This document shows, one piece after another, positions 44,656 through 56,014 of a stretch of DNA of 64,000 bases. The stretch is taken from contig CM074128.1 in assembly GCA_037178625.1 (NCBI GenBank), positions 558,001 through 622,000 of the forward strand. Direction: 5' to 3'. The notes below the pieces were generated by a model. The model did no database searches. It was not told where the DNA came from and was given only the letters and a program-made list of their open reading frames with translations. The stretch's first letter is position 1. Each line of letters begins with the position of its first letter. The stretch is from Skeletonema tropicum (lineage: Eukaryota; Bacillariophyta; Thalassiosirophyceae; Thalassiosirales; Thalassiosiraceae). The translations under genes and the position numbers were made by a program.

Positions 44656-46338
44656 CTACAATTCAACTTCCCATTGCGACTTGAGAATCGTATCGGCACG
44701 TTGGATCAACTCTCCCGCAGTCAAATCGGATGTAGGCACTGATAAACTCGGGTGAGGTGCAGGTAACAGCGAGCAAAATGTGATGACAATAGCTACTGTG
44801 AACAGCATCAGATATAGATACTTTTCTGTCGACGACATTTCAGAGTTGACTTGTCGTGGTATTTCACGAACTTTCACTTGGGGCGAAAATGATACGCTCC
44901 TTCTTTTTCTAGTCGTAGTGTGCTTAGGCGTAGTAACTTGTGACCTTGAAGAAATGTCACCCAGTTCCTGCGGCTGCTGTGGTAGTGCCGACTCAACATC
45001 ATCATAGACTTCAGAGGTAAGAGAAGAAATAGACGAATTGGACGACGGTGGACTGGATGGGCAGCCTGCGTCTATATCTTCGTCACTGTTTAGACATTGA
45101 GTAGGAGTCTTCAACTGTTCGTCTTCCTTGACCAGAATGGCACCCTGCTCGGCAGCAATAACTTCCTCTGCCGGTTCTCTAGTAGAAGGATCACCTGCTT
45201 CACGCTCATCCTGGCATCTTTCGCCAATTTCTTCTACGTTAGAGGTTTCCTCAACTTCTGAATCATCTTCATCAAAGCTTGTGATATCTTGTAGGACTCT
45301 TGAATAGTACGAGTCACATTGACTAACTCGTGTTTCCCCCCCACCGAGATGTCTGTTGAGTGAAGAATCAGATGACGGTCTCCGAATGAACGACTGACCA
45401 CGTATCCGCTCATCATCAGCATTATCTTCCCTGCAGTCATCAACATCACAGTCATCCTCATCAGGGAAGTGGAAACTTTGCATCATCCCCGATTCCATCT
45501 CCTTCTCATAAAACTCGACAATTTCTGCCTCTTCCTCATCGAGAACAATCGTTCTGTTCTCACGTGAATTGGCTAATCTTCTCAAGCGCCTTGAGTCATC
45601 TGATGCAATAGCAATAGATACAATGAGGAAGATGATTCCGCAGAAAATTAGTATGACTGCAGCAATGGGAGAAGTTGACATTGTCAAGAACAATCCCCCC
45701 ATGTCTTGGTTTGACGGAGTCTGCTGCTCTTCACGTTCAGTAGCCATTAGGCGTCGATGGCCTTGTCGTTCACCCCTCGATTGGTTCTGGTCGTTCTTCA
45801 AGGCATTCATTACATGCTTCTTTCCCCCATCTTTCTTGTTCCTGTTGACGATACCCTGGAGGCCTTCCAACGCCCTATGCAAAACATTTTCTTCAGGCGC
45901 CCGTCCTCTCTGATTGTCGTCGGCCCCGGCATGTAGTTGACGCAGTAAGCTCTGGCTCCTTTCCCACACCATGCCGGCACCCTCAGCGGTTACTGTCTCG
46001 GCCCTTCCGGCGGCATCCTTGATACTTGATGTTATAGGGGAGATGACGGTGTCTACAATTAATGTCCGTCTTGTGTCAATAACTTCCGGGAGGTGATTCA
46101 CCCATCCCGATACCATTACCGACTGCGACGATAACACATCTCTAGCCATATAAAGGCGTCCGAGGACTTCGGTCTTGGAGATATATTGAGACTGAAGTAG
46201 AGCGGCTCCGCTCAAAGCGACCACGAGTATTATTCTTGCAACTTGCACTTTGCAGCTGCGGCTCCGACTTGTGGCGGCGGCCGAATTTGTGATGACCGTA
46301 GGTTCAGCGTCACCCCGATCGATGGTAATATTATTCAT
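44656..46338 (-). CDS. Large acidic protein with three membrane segments
   Basis: A single-exon ORF of 560 aa. Hydrophobic spans lie at residues ~33-50 (VARIILVVALSGAALLQS), ~226-248 (SPIAAVILIFCGIIFLIVSI) and ~513-530 (YLYLMLFTVAIVITFCSLL). Between the second and third spans lies a long acidic Ser/Asp/Glu-rich part (DEDDCDVDDCRED; SFDEDDSEVEETS) with basic patches (TTRKRRSVSFSPQ). I recognise no family. The continuous long frame and biased composition support a real gene. Confidence 0.6.
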   Translation of the reverse strand: MNNITIDRGDAEPTVITNSAAATSRSRSCKVQVARIILVVALSGAALLQSQYISKTEVLGRLYMARDVLSSQSVMVSGWVNHLPEVIDTRRTLIVDTVISPITSSIKDAAGRAETVTAEGAGMVWERSQSLLRQLHAGADDNQRGRAPEENVLHRALEGLQGIVNRNKKDGGKKHVMNALKNDQNQSRGERQGHRRLMATEREEQQTPSNQDMGGLFLTMSTSPIAAVILIFCGIIFLIVSIAIASDDSRRLRRLANSRENRTIVLDEEEAEIVEFYEKEMESGMMQSFHFPDEDDCDVDDCREDNADDERIRGQSFIRRPSSDSSLNRHLGGGETRVSQCDSYYSRVLQDITSFDEDDSEVEETSNVEEIGERCQDEREAGDPSTREPAEEVIAAEQGAILVKEDEQLKTPTQCLNSDEDIDAGCPSSPPSSNSSISSLTSEVYDDVESALPQQPQELGDISSRSQVTTPKHTTTRKRRSVSFSPQVKVREIPRQVNSEMSSTEKYLYLMLFTVAIVITFCSLLPAPHPSLSVPTSDLTAGELIQRADTILKSQWEVEL

Positions 46339-46798
46339 GTTATTAATGATTATTCTCTGACATTAATTAGGCACTCTTTGCTTGGAAATAGGGTGGTGTA
46401 GCAGGTTGTCTTCAACGCACTCTTTTTGGCAGCTTTCAAGATTGCCACTTCAAGGTTCCTCCCCAGCTTTCGAGATACAAATTCCCCTGTAGAAATTAGT
46501 ACAGAATCGGAGATTGTCTGACAAAAAGTAAACGGTCGAATTATTAGATGAAAATACATCCTGTGAGAATGAGCGTTGGATTACTTCTTCGATAATGCTC
46601 ACAAAGGAGAAAGGAAGTGGCCAATTATTATGGTGAGTAATAATAACAGTGCATTTAGACAAATGTTGGTGGCATCTAGTTATTCCATTGGTGGCATGTA
46701 AATGAGCAAACATCTGCAGTTACATGTGATGCGTCAACAGTCAGCTGAGCTACATGTTACTGCATTTGCTTGCTCTTCAATTTTATACGATAGAACAG
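46339..46798. other. Intergenic region
   Basis: 460 bp. It contains GGCACTCTTTGCTTGGAAA at 46370-46388, which recurs at 28879. No gene is seen. Confidence 0.35.
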
Positions 46799-48343
46799 TT
46801 ACGCCCACTTAGTAGATTTCAATCCCTTTGTTCCCAATTCTTCCAACTTGTGAAATGCTTCGGAAAAGTCTGCAAAGAACTTATCCTGGTCTTTTGCATA
46901 CATGCTAACATACTTCTTAAATTCATCATCTTGAATCAAGACCAAGTCTGTGGGCAACATCATCAACGATTTGCCTTGGTCTTCATACTGAAATGGGCCC
47001 TTCCAATCACGTGGTGTCCACTTGACAGTGTCGAGGAGAGAGAAGTAAAGATTGTTGAAAGTTGTTGGAGTTGGAGTCCTAGAGATAATAAACGAAACAA
47101 AAGCGTCTGTCAAATGAGAGCCACTGATCAATAATGTTACAAACAAACCATTTGAACTTCAACTTGAATCGGTTGGGTTGATTCTGATGTAAACACCGCC
47201 GGTAACTTCACATAACGCACGTACCATGGCCCATCGTAGCCCGAAGCAGTAGTGTGGCTGATAATAATTATTTTTGAAGTGTGTAGACATAGGATGATTC
47301 GGAGGAAATGGAGAGAATGTGAGTAGATGTAGAATGTAGCAAGCACTGGCACAAGTAAAGGACACATCACAAGAATAACTTACCATCGTCCAAGAGCATG
47401 AGCACCACTCAACGCCACAATTTCTTGATCATTGAAGCCCATGCGGTTGAAGATTGTGCGAAGATGAGCTGCATCACTTGGATCAGCTCCCGGTGGCCCT
47501 GAGTCAGCTCCTGGCAAACGACCGTCTGGCGTAACTGCAGATGGATCAAGCGCGTCAACTCTTCCTGAGCTGATGATGTTTGTATATTATTGAGAAAGAG
47601 AAGTAAGTGTCAGTGAGCAAAAGAAAATAAATAGGATACATGTGAATATCTTTTACTTGCACATCTTGTCATATAGATGTTATGTACTCACCACCATGGA
47701 ATGGTAGGTCCTCCCAATTCTTTGATGGCAACAACTGTAGTAAAGAAGAGACAAGACGTATGAGCAAAATAGCGCAAAGGAACAATAGATATCATACAGA
47801 CATATGCAAGTCTTTACCTCCAGCTAGAGTGTACAGATCAGCATAGCTCAACGAATCTCCATATTTCGTCTTAACCTCTTCCATCCAAGGAACAGCAGTC
47901 TCTCCAAGACCTGCATTTCCGCCATGAGCTAATTCTTCCTTGAATCGAATGGTACCACCTCCACTTCCACCATCTTTTGACATCTTATCGTAGGTTCCCG
48001 AGCTATGCCAAGCTAGACGAACAAGCGTAGGACCTTTGTTAGGATCATCTTTGATAATTGAACTGATATCACGAGCTACAGCCTTGTAATCAACCCCTTT
48101 CTTCCCTTTGGCATGAGCTGCTGGAGTAAACCCAGCGCCAACCAACGTAATGACAGAGGAGGTTAGGAACGCCCTTCGGCCACCATCATCGATGAGATCT
48201 TGGCCATTGTGAGCATCAAGCACAGAAGTCACACGTGTGGAGAGAGAAGGAGCGAATGCCACAGCTCCTGCAGAGAAGAGAGCGAGGAAGGTGGATACTT
48301 TGGCCAACAACATTATGCTTAGTGATAATCCTATTTTGTTCAT
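46799..48343 (-). CDS. Ascorbate peroxidase, probably plastid lumen (five exons)
   Basis: Exons 48343-47818, 47734-47692, 47569-47384, 47257-47225 and 47078-46799, all GT-AG, join in frame to give 355 aa. Class I haem peroxidase motifs are present: distal Arg109/Trp112/His113 in [30 protein letters not shown], the proximal-His region [18 protein letters not shown], and a C-terminal [17 protein letters not shown]. The enzyme removes H2O2 using ascorbate. The leader is layered: a signal peptide with AVAFAPS (residues 27-33), then [17 protein letters not shown] and AHA (residues 56-78), which looks like a twin-arginine thylakoid-lumen signal. Met at 48373 is an alternative start. Exons 2 and 4 are only 43 and 33 nt. 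Confidence 0.9.
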
Positions 48344-49006
48344 TGATTGCAATTGACTTCGTTGACGTTGCAACTTATGCTATGTACCTCTCTTTCAACC
48401 TCAAATCAACTGCAACGCATGTGAAAGTATCTTTGCCATCACTGCTTAGATCTTTTTTTTGTCATCATTTTGGGAGTCCTTGACCAGCGCCGTCTCTTGG
48501 TCTGGCCTTGTTTCAGACTTCCACGAGAGTTACGCCCGATCATTTTTTAAGATGGCCATCCTCCTCCCGGTGGGTCGCTGTGACTATCTTGGCTACAATA
48601 CTTTCCCCCATACAAGAAGTAGTAAAATTCAAATAATGAAGAGGGTGAAGAAACTATTGATTTAAGTATTGGAGGAGAGGAGGAGATTGTGAAACGTACA
48701 GCTAACCAAATCAAGGATTGGATAAAGAACTTGAGGAGAGATGTTGGAAGGATCCCTGAGAAGAAGAGAGTGCTCCTTGATGGCCATTGTATTGACATTC
48801 TCTCGAAATAACTCCACTCACGGGAGTAGAGAAGTACTCCTAAGAAATACCAAGCCACAATATTATAATATATATAAGTATTAGGTGTAAGAAGTAGTGA
48901 TAAAGTTCTACTCAAATATTATTATCTGTCTATGGTATCACCACATCATAAACACAAGTTGTACAGATCAGGCTTTCTAAGTGAAAATCCTCCCAATACA
49001 TAAAAT
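48344..49006. other. Intergenic region
   Basis: 660 bp between the start of the peroxidase and the end of ATP synthase beta. No gene is seen; AT-rich near 48855-48890. Confidence 0.35.
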
Positions 49007-51121
<2,115 letters not shown>

Positions 51122-51410
51122 GGTCTCTCTCTATGACAATGCTTATTGTGAGGAAGACAAAGCGGAGGCGTTGGCTTGGCTTTGGCAAAATCTCTGTTGG
51201 CCGGCCACCAGCGAATGCAACGCAGTACAGACTACCAAAAATCCACGCCATATCTTATCTTTCCACTGTAGGAATTCATATACAAGATTCTGAGAACCAA
51301 TATAACCCGTTTTTGAAAGTTCACGTGACAAAATTCCCGCTTCTCAGCACGAAATATCCATCCGCAAGCAACGGCGGCAACGCTCACCTCACCCTCACGA
51401 GATAATAACC
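51122..51410. promoter_or_regulatory. Shared divergent promoter of ATP synthase beta and delta
   Basis: Only 289 bp separate the two start codons, so both genes must take their promoters from this stretch or its edges. No clear TATA box is visible. Confidence 0.6.
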
Positions 51411-52055
51411 ATGTTCGCCCAACTAGCCCGCCGTGCCGCCAGACCGGCAGCAACAGCTGCAGCCCGTCGTCAATTCGCCGACGCCGCACCTGCCTCGGGC
51501 CTTATGAAGCTTAATTTCAACCTCCCCCAAGAAACACTCTACGACTCCGTCAATGTCAAATCGGTCGTCGTTCCAGGAGCCACCGGAGAGTATGAGGTTA
51601 CAGCCGATCACGTCCCCATTGTTGCGGAGATGAAGGCGGGTATGATGACCATTAATCACGAGGATGGGGAGGAGGAGAAATATTTTGTTGCGGGGGGATT
51701 TTCTTTGACTCATGAGGGTTCGACTACGGTAAGAGAAAATTTATTTATGTGTTCTAACGCATTTGTGTTGTGTTCACATTTCTGATCAATGCTATCATTG
51801 TCATTGCCTCTCTCCTTATTCATGACCTTTACGCAACAACATCAATTGAATAAATCATATTAATAATAGGATATTGTCTGTCCCGAGGCTGTCAAACTTG
51901 ATGACATTGATGCTGCCGCCGTCTCTAAAAATTTCGAGGCTGCCAAAGCCAAGGCTGCTTCAGCTGAGGCAGGAAGTATGGAGGCTGCCGAGGCTATGAT
52001 AGAAGTTGAGACCAACAGGGCCATGGGAAGTGCTTTGGGATTGGCCTTGGCTTAA
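51411..52055 (+). CDS. Mitochondrial ATP synthase F1 subunit delta (two exons)
   Basis: Exons 51411-51728 and 51870-52055 (donor ACTACG/GTAAGA, acceptor TAATAATAG) give 167 aa. A presequence (MFAQLARRAARPAATAAARR) precedes the beta-sandwich domain shared with bacterial epsilon: LKLNF-like start MKLNFNLPQETLYDSV, VPGATGEYEVTADHVPIV and KYFVAGGFSLTHEGST. Exon 2 encodes the helical hairpin rich in Ala/Glu (AAKAKAASAEAGSMEAAEA). The subunit forms part of the central stalk, joining gamma/epsilon to the c-ring. Confidence 0.92.
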
Positions 52056-52350
52056 ATTATTGATCAAGACGCATATGACACTAGAGTGAAGGGAGTAAAT
52101 GAGACGTAACTCATAGTATCCTGGAGCTGTGGAATGTGGTGGATGTACTATCATGGCGGAATATAATCTGTTAACATACTGTAATGGAAGAGGTGGTTAG
52201 ACCCTGACAATTTTTCAATTCATGATTATCATGACTTTATGTTATTCATCTATATCAAGTCATCTCGTCGCCTTCGACGTAAACAGCAGAGCTCAGGGCG
52301 CATTGTTTTACTCTTCAACAGACACTGTCACAAGTTTGTAGGTGTACTGA
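52056..52350. other. Convergent intergenic region
   Basis: Between the 3' ends of the delta-subunit and SET-domain genes. Nothing else is seen. Confidence 0.3.
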
Positions 52351-53829
52351 TCAATTTTCCTCCTCAGGTTCCGGATTGCAGAGACCTCGAAGATTCTTGG
52401 CAAATTTCATCAGTACCTCGTGTTGCGACCATCGTAACTGGTGCGCAAGACTAGCGGCTTGTACGAACTCTGGAGCATCCCAAACATCTTCTTCAGCATT
52501 TCCATCTTCCGTTTCAATTACCAAATTTACAGCTGCCTCCGTGGCTCTATCTGCTATTGTTCTAGCCACTAAAGGGGTAAGCATACCGTTCTCAATCTCT
52601 TCTTCCTCTTGTGCAAATTCATCTTCATCGACGGAATAATCGAGCATAGTTTGGGCAGCTGCGACTTCAACAAGGTCGTACGGAACGGAGTTCGGGTCCA
52701 CGTCAAAACGGAGGCCATTCATCCACAACTCTGCCACATTCTCAATTGGTTCTTCATCACTCGCATCGGCGTTCATATCATAATCTGGCACGAATCCATA
52801 TGAGGTCAAGCATCTCCATGCTGGTCTTGCAGAGTCGCCATAATCAATCAGTACCTCCTCCCCTTCGTCTATATCGCGTAGTGCCCGTACCACCAGTTTC
52901 GCCTCGTGCATGTCACACATACGCTCATTTTCAACTCCAAACTCGGCATTTGCACTACCCTTTCCAGTTGCGCGGCTAGATGCATGATTGATGAAATCGA
53001 ATATCGGTGCCAGGATTCTTAGAGGAGGACCCCACTGTACTCCATCTTCACACTTGCGCTCTACTCGGCATGTACGAGTTTGTACAATGTCCAAGGCATC
53101 ATGACACTTTCTCTCCAAATCAACTTTCGACATTTCTCCCTTTTCTTCTCTATCATTCTCGAGGACTTGTTTTAATTCATCAGTGAGAGTGAAAACCGCT
53201 GTTGCCCTAGCAAAGTATGCTGAATCAATGGCCATTTCAAGCGCAGTGCACTTCGTACTCCCCACTATCTCTTCACCCCAATGAACAGGCAGGGAAGCAC
53301 GCAGGATATCTTCATCCGGGAGCATCGATTGCCACATCTCTCTCCCCTTCTTTAAATCATCTTCATTTTGAATTTCTCCTTGTGAATTGTTCAACTCTAA
53401 ATCTAGAATGGAGGCTGCTAGTCTAGATGCCCACCCAGACGGTGAATATCGTTCATAATCGGTAATATCATGCTCATCTTCGGTAGCTTCGTTATTCTCT
53501 AGATGTTCATACCATCGTGGCGGTTCATCGTCACGAAAACAACTTGAGACAGGTATGCTCAACACGACATCACCCTTCTTGACTTGTTTGTATACACATA
53601 CTCCTCTTTCGCCACTGCTCGTGAGGTAGAGATTGTCTGCTGGCTCTGCTTTGAAGAGCCCACACATTTCTTCTAGACTTGTGGACGCAACATCTAATCC
53701 AGATACAGATAATGAAGATGTTGTGCCGATGCTTATTCTTGATCCACCTCTAACTGGTTTTGATGTAGATTGGTAATTCGGAGCAGTCGCTGTGAAAGCT
53801 GCCTTCACAAATTTCTGTAGTGGGGCCAT
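52351..53829 (-). CDS. SET-domain protein lysine methyltransferase (LSMT/SETD type)
   Basis: A single-exon ORF of 492 aa. The split SET domain of the Rubisco LSMT/SETD3/SETD6 class is recognisable: SGERGVCVYKQVKKGDVVLS near residue 75, an inserted helical part with YSPSGWASRLAASIL and WQSMLPDEDILRASLPVHWG, then LAPIFDFINHASS (the cofactor-binding NH motif) and EGEEVLIDYGDSARPAW with the catalytic-site Tyr. The C-terminal ~130 residues resemble the helical substrate-binding domain. It probably methylates Lys (or His) in a non-histone protein using SAM. The N-terminal ~40 residues are Ser/Thr/Ala-rich and could be an organelle leader. Substrate unknown. Confidence 0.82.
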   Translation of the reverse strand: MAPLQKFVKAAFTATAPNYQSTSKPVRGGSRISIGTTSSLSVSGLDVASTSLEEMCGLFKAEPADNLYLTSSGERGVCVYKQVKKGDVVLSIPVSSCFRDDEPPRWYEHLENNEATEDEHDITDYERYSPSGWASRLAASILDLELNNSQGEIQNEDDLKKGREMWQSMLPDEDILRASLPVHWGEEIVGSTKCTALEMAIDSAYFARATAVFTLTDELKQVLENDREEKGEMSKVDLERKCHDALDIVQTRTCRVERKCEDGVQWGPPLRILAPIFDFINHASSRATGKGSANAEFGVENERMCDMHEAKLVVRALRDIDEGEEVLIDYGDSARPAWRCLTSYGFVPDYDMNADASDEEPIENVAELWMNGLRFDVDPNSVPYDLVEVAAAQTMLDYSVDEDEFAQEEEEIENGMLTPLVARTIADRATEAAVNLVIETEDGNAEEDVWDAPEFVQAASLAHQLRWSQHEVLMKFAKNLRGLCNPEPEEEN

Positions 53830-54621
53830 GGTTGTTCACACTTCGATAGAGTTGTTCGATATGTTTGGAACAAACTTGACAGTCGTGCTGACATGCACGT
53901 GAGCTGTTGGGGCGTCTCTGGAGGAGATGATTGATAGGTATGACCTTGAGATGTGAGAAGACGGACTCGAATCTCAAATCCCATGATGAAAAGCAAGAAA
54001 GTTCTTGGGTGATGGCGGTACCCGCCAAAAATAAACCCAGTTTTTGTCGAGAAATGCCGCCACTTTTCAATCACACTGCATGCACATTATGTTCATGAAC
54101 TTACTCAAAGTAAAGCTCATAAGAAGTAGCCCGCTGGATGGAACAATGCTGCAGAGAGCATTCAGCAAGGGATTCGCATAGTAATCGTGCCATCAACAGT
54201 TTTCATTCTAAAACAACCAACAGTACAGACAGGAGATACTTGCCATTGTTTCAAATTCGGCAACATGTATTCGTATCTGCATCTCATCTCATCGGGTACT
54301 CTTGTGTCATACGTGGGTCTATTTTTTGCCAAGGTTTTGTTGGAGGCGACCATCCATGCAATCTTGCTGCTTTAAATCTGCGAATATGGAAAATGCTGTA
54401 TCATTAGTGTAGCTTGAAGGAATTCATCTTCATGTATGGAAGTGCGTGTAGATCGCGACTCTTGACAACGTGCAGTCTATTTTGGGACAACAGTTCGGAT
54501 TCTGGTGTCACTGAGAAGAGAGTACAAAGATCCTTGATGGTTTGGTTCATCGGGCGGAACATCCAATATATCTGATATTAAATTAAATGCTCAATGATAA
54601 AAATACATAAATTGACACATC
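53830..54621. other. Intergenic region
   Basis: 790 bp with no supportable gene; scattered frames of up to 106 codons lack motifs. Confidence 0.35.
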
Positions 54622-55638
54622 TTATGTTAATTCTGGTAGGTTTTGCCATGAATTTGATGATTCACTGGATAAACCCTTCACATCTGTAATGAAGCCCTCA
54701 TTGTCCGTTATTCCCACAGGAGGTATCATCCTATCATCAACGAGTGGCTCCTGCTTGCTCTGATCCATCGACTGTTCTCTACGATGCTTCCTACGCCTTC
54801 TCTTCTTTGTTGGCATCTCAAATAACTGATTTTCCAATATCCCCCTACTTGTAGGACTAGATGGATAGACGTCAATATCATCATCATCATCATCTTCTGA
54901 CATACCTCCACAAGTTAAATAAAGTACAGCAAAGAAGATGTACAGGAATGCCAACATCAGGCAAGTCGCTGCAAACACTGAAGTTATCCGGTCCACCCGG
55001 TAAGAGAACATACTCTCGAATATATTGTAGTCATCATCATGATTGTAATTGCTATTCACTTGCAGTTCCCCAAAAATTACCGCACACAATATCAGTAAGT
55101 TGGAGAAGATGACAAGACTTCCAAGAAAAACGCCCCGATGGATCTTTTCTGCCCATAACTTGCGTGGTCCCAATACCGGGTCGATCGTACTTGGATCCTC
55201 TTCCTCCATTGACATAGTGCGAAAACTGAAGCAGGGCGGGATATACTCTCCTACCAGTGACATGAACCCAATAACCACAGTGGATCCATAGAGTGATACA
55301 CCCAATCCGAGGATGGTAGTGTACACCGAAGCAAATAATAACCCTCTTGAATTTTGAGTAAGTGATGAGAAAAAGTCTTCATCCCTCTCACGATCCTCAG
55401 AATGGTGCTCTTCCTCCCTTTCCTCCTCCCTATCTGCGCTATTTCCTTGGCCCCCCTCTTCTAGATATCTGTTTCCGTACTCGTCTCTGTATGTTGTGTA
55501 TTGTTGATTAATTCGTGACGCAAGGAAGATGGCCACGATGAATGAGAAGAGTGATAAATATGTTGTTAATGTCCATGCTAGGGCAAGGAAGGAACGACGT
55601 GAGGTTATTAAATTGCCGCAGAGAGCTTTAGGTGCCAT
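54622..55638 (-). CDS. Four-span membrane protein of unknown function
   Basis: A single-exon ORF of 338 aa. Hydrophobic spans lie at residues ~18-40 (LALAWTLTTYLSLFSFIVAI), ~98-125 (LLFASVYTTILGLGVSLYGS), ~168-192 (GVFLGSLVIFSNLLILCAVI) and ~217-243 (ITSVFAATCLMLAFLYIFF). An acidic Glu/Asp-rich loop lies between spans 1 and 2, and there is a poly-Asp plus basic (KKRRRRKHRR) C-terminal tail. The layout is tetraspan-like, but I see no signature of tetraspanins or claudins. Probably lineage-specific. Confidence 0.6.
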   Translation of the reverse strand: MAPKALCGNLITSRRSFLALAWTLTTYLSLFSFIVAIFLASRINQQYTTYRDEYGNRYLEEGGQGNSADREEEREEEHHSEDRERDEDFFSSLTQNSRGLLFASVYTTILGLGVSLYGSTVVIGFMSLVGEYIPPCFSFRTMSMEEEDPSTIDPVLGPRKLWAEKIHRGVFLGSLVIFSNLLILCAVIFGELQVNSNYNHDDDYNIFESMFSYRVDRITSVFAATCLMLAFLYIFFAVLYLTCGGMSEDDDDDDIDVYPSSPTSRGILENQLFEMPTKKRRRRKHRREQSMDQSKQEPLVDDRMIPPVGITDNEGFITDVKGLSSESSNSWQNLPELT

Positions 55639-55949
55639 TGTTGATCAGTTATTGTTGAATACGGATGGAGTAAGCTATTCTCTATTGTGTGAATTTGTAT
55701 GAAGTGTGAAGTGTTGTTTGTCAAGCCCTTTTCGACTCTAGAACTTATTCAAATTTGTTTCGCCGCTTCTCGCCTCTGCTGGTGCTACAGTCTGTTAACG
55801 TTTGGTCCAAGGGGCAATGCACTTCTTGCTTATCCCAGCAGTATTTATTGGCATTGCTGTCGACTCTATCGCTGCAATTCAAACGAAATTGATAGATGTG
55901 AAATGCCAAGAGAGAACGCCAAAAGCGAGCCTGAATTGGAATACTTTAA
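55639..55949. other. Stretch between the membrane-protein gene and the TTAA element
   Basis: Upstream sequence of the leftward gene plus the beginning of a small rightward frame (see 55817). Nothing else is seen. Confidence 0.3.
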
Positions 55950-56014
55950 ATGGCAGTCCCTTTCATAATGGGAGTATTTTGTACATGGTCTTTTCTCATG
56001 AGGAATCGCTGTGA
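55817..56014 (+). pseudogene. Possible small secreted ORF cut by a transposon
   Basis: The ATG at 55817 opens a signal-peptide-like stretch (MHFLLIPAVFIGIAVDSIAA) and about 25 further residues. From 55950 onward the codons lie inside the TTAA element, so the end of this frame is transposon-derived. No homologue is recognised. The signal peptide is the only support for a gene. Confidence 0.25.

Noticed and set aside
47792..48373. Truncated single-exon ascorbate peroxidase
   Set aside because: Four further GT-AG exons down to 46799 restore the full domain in frame.
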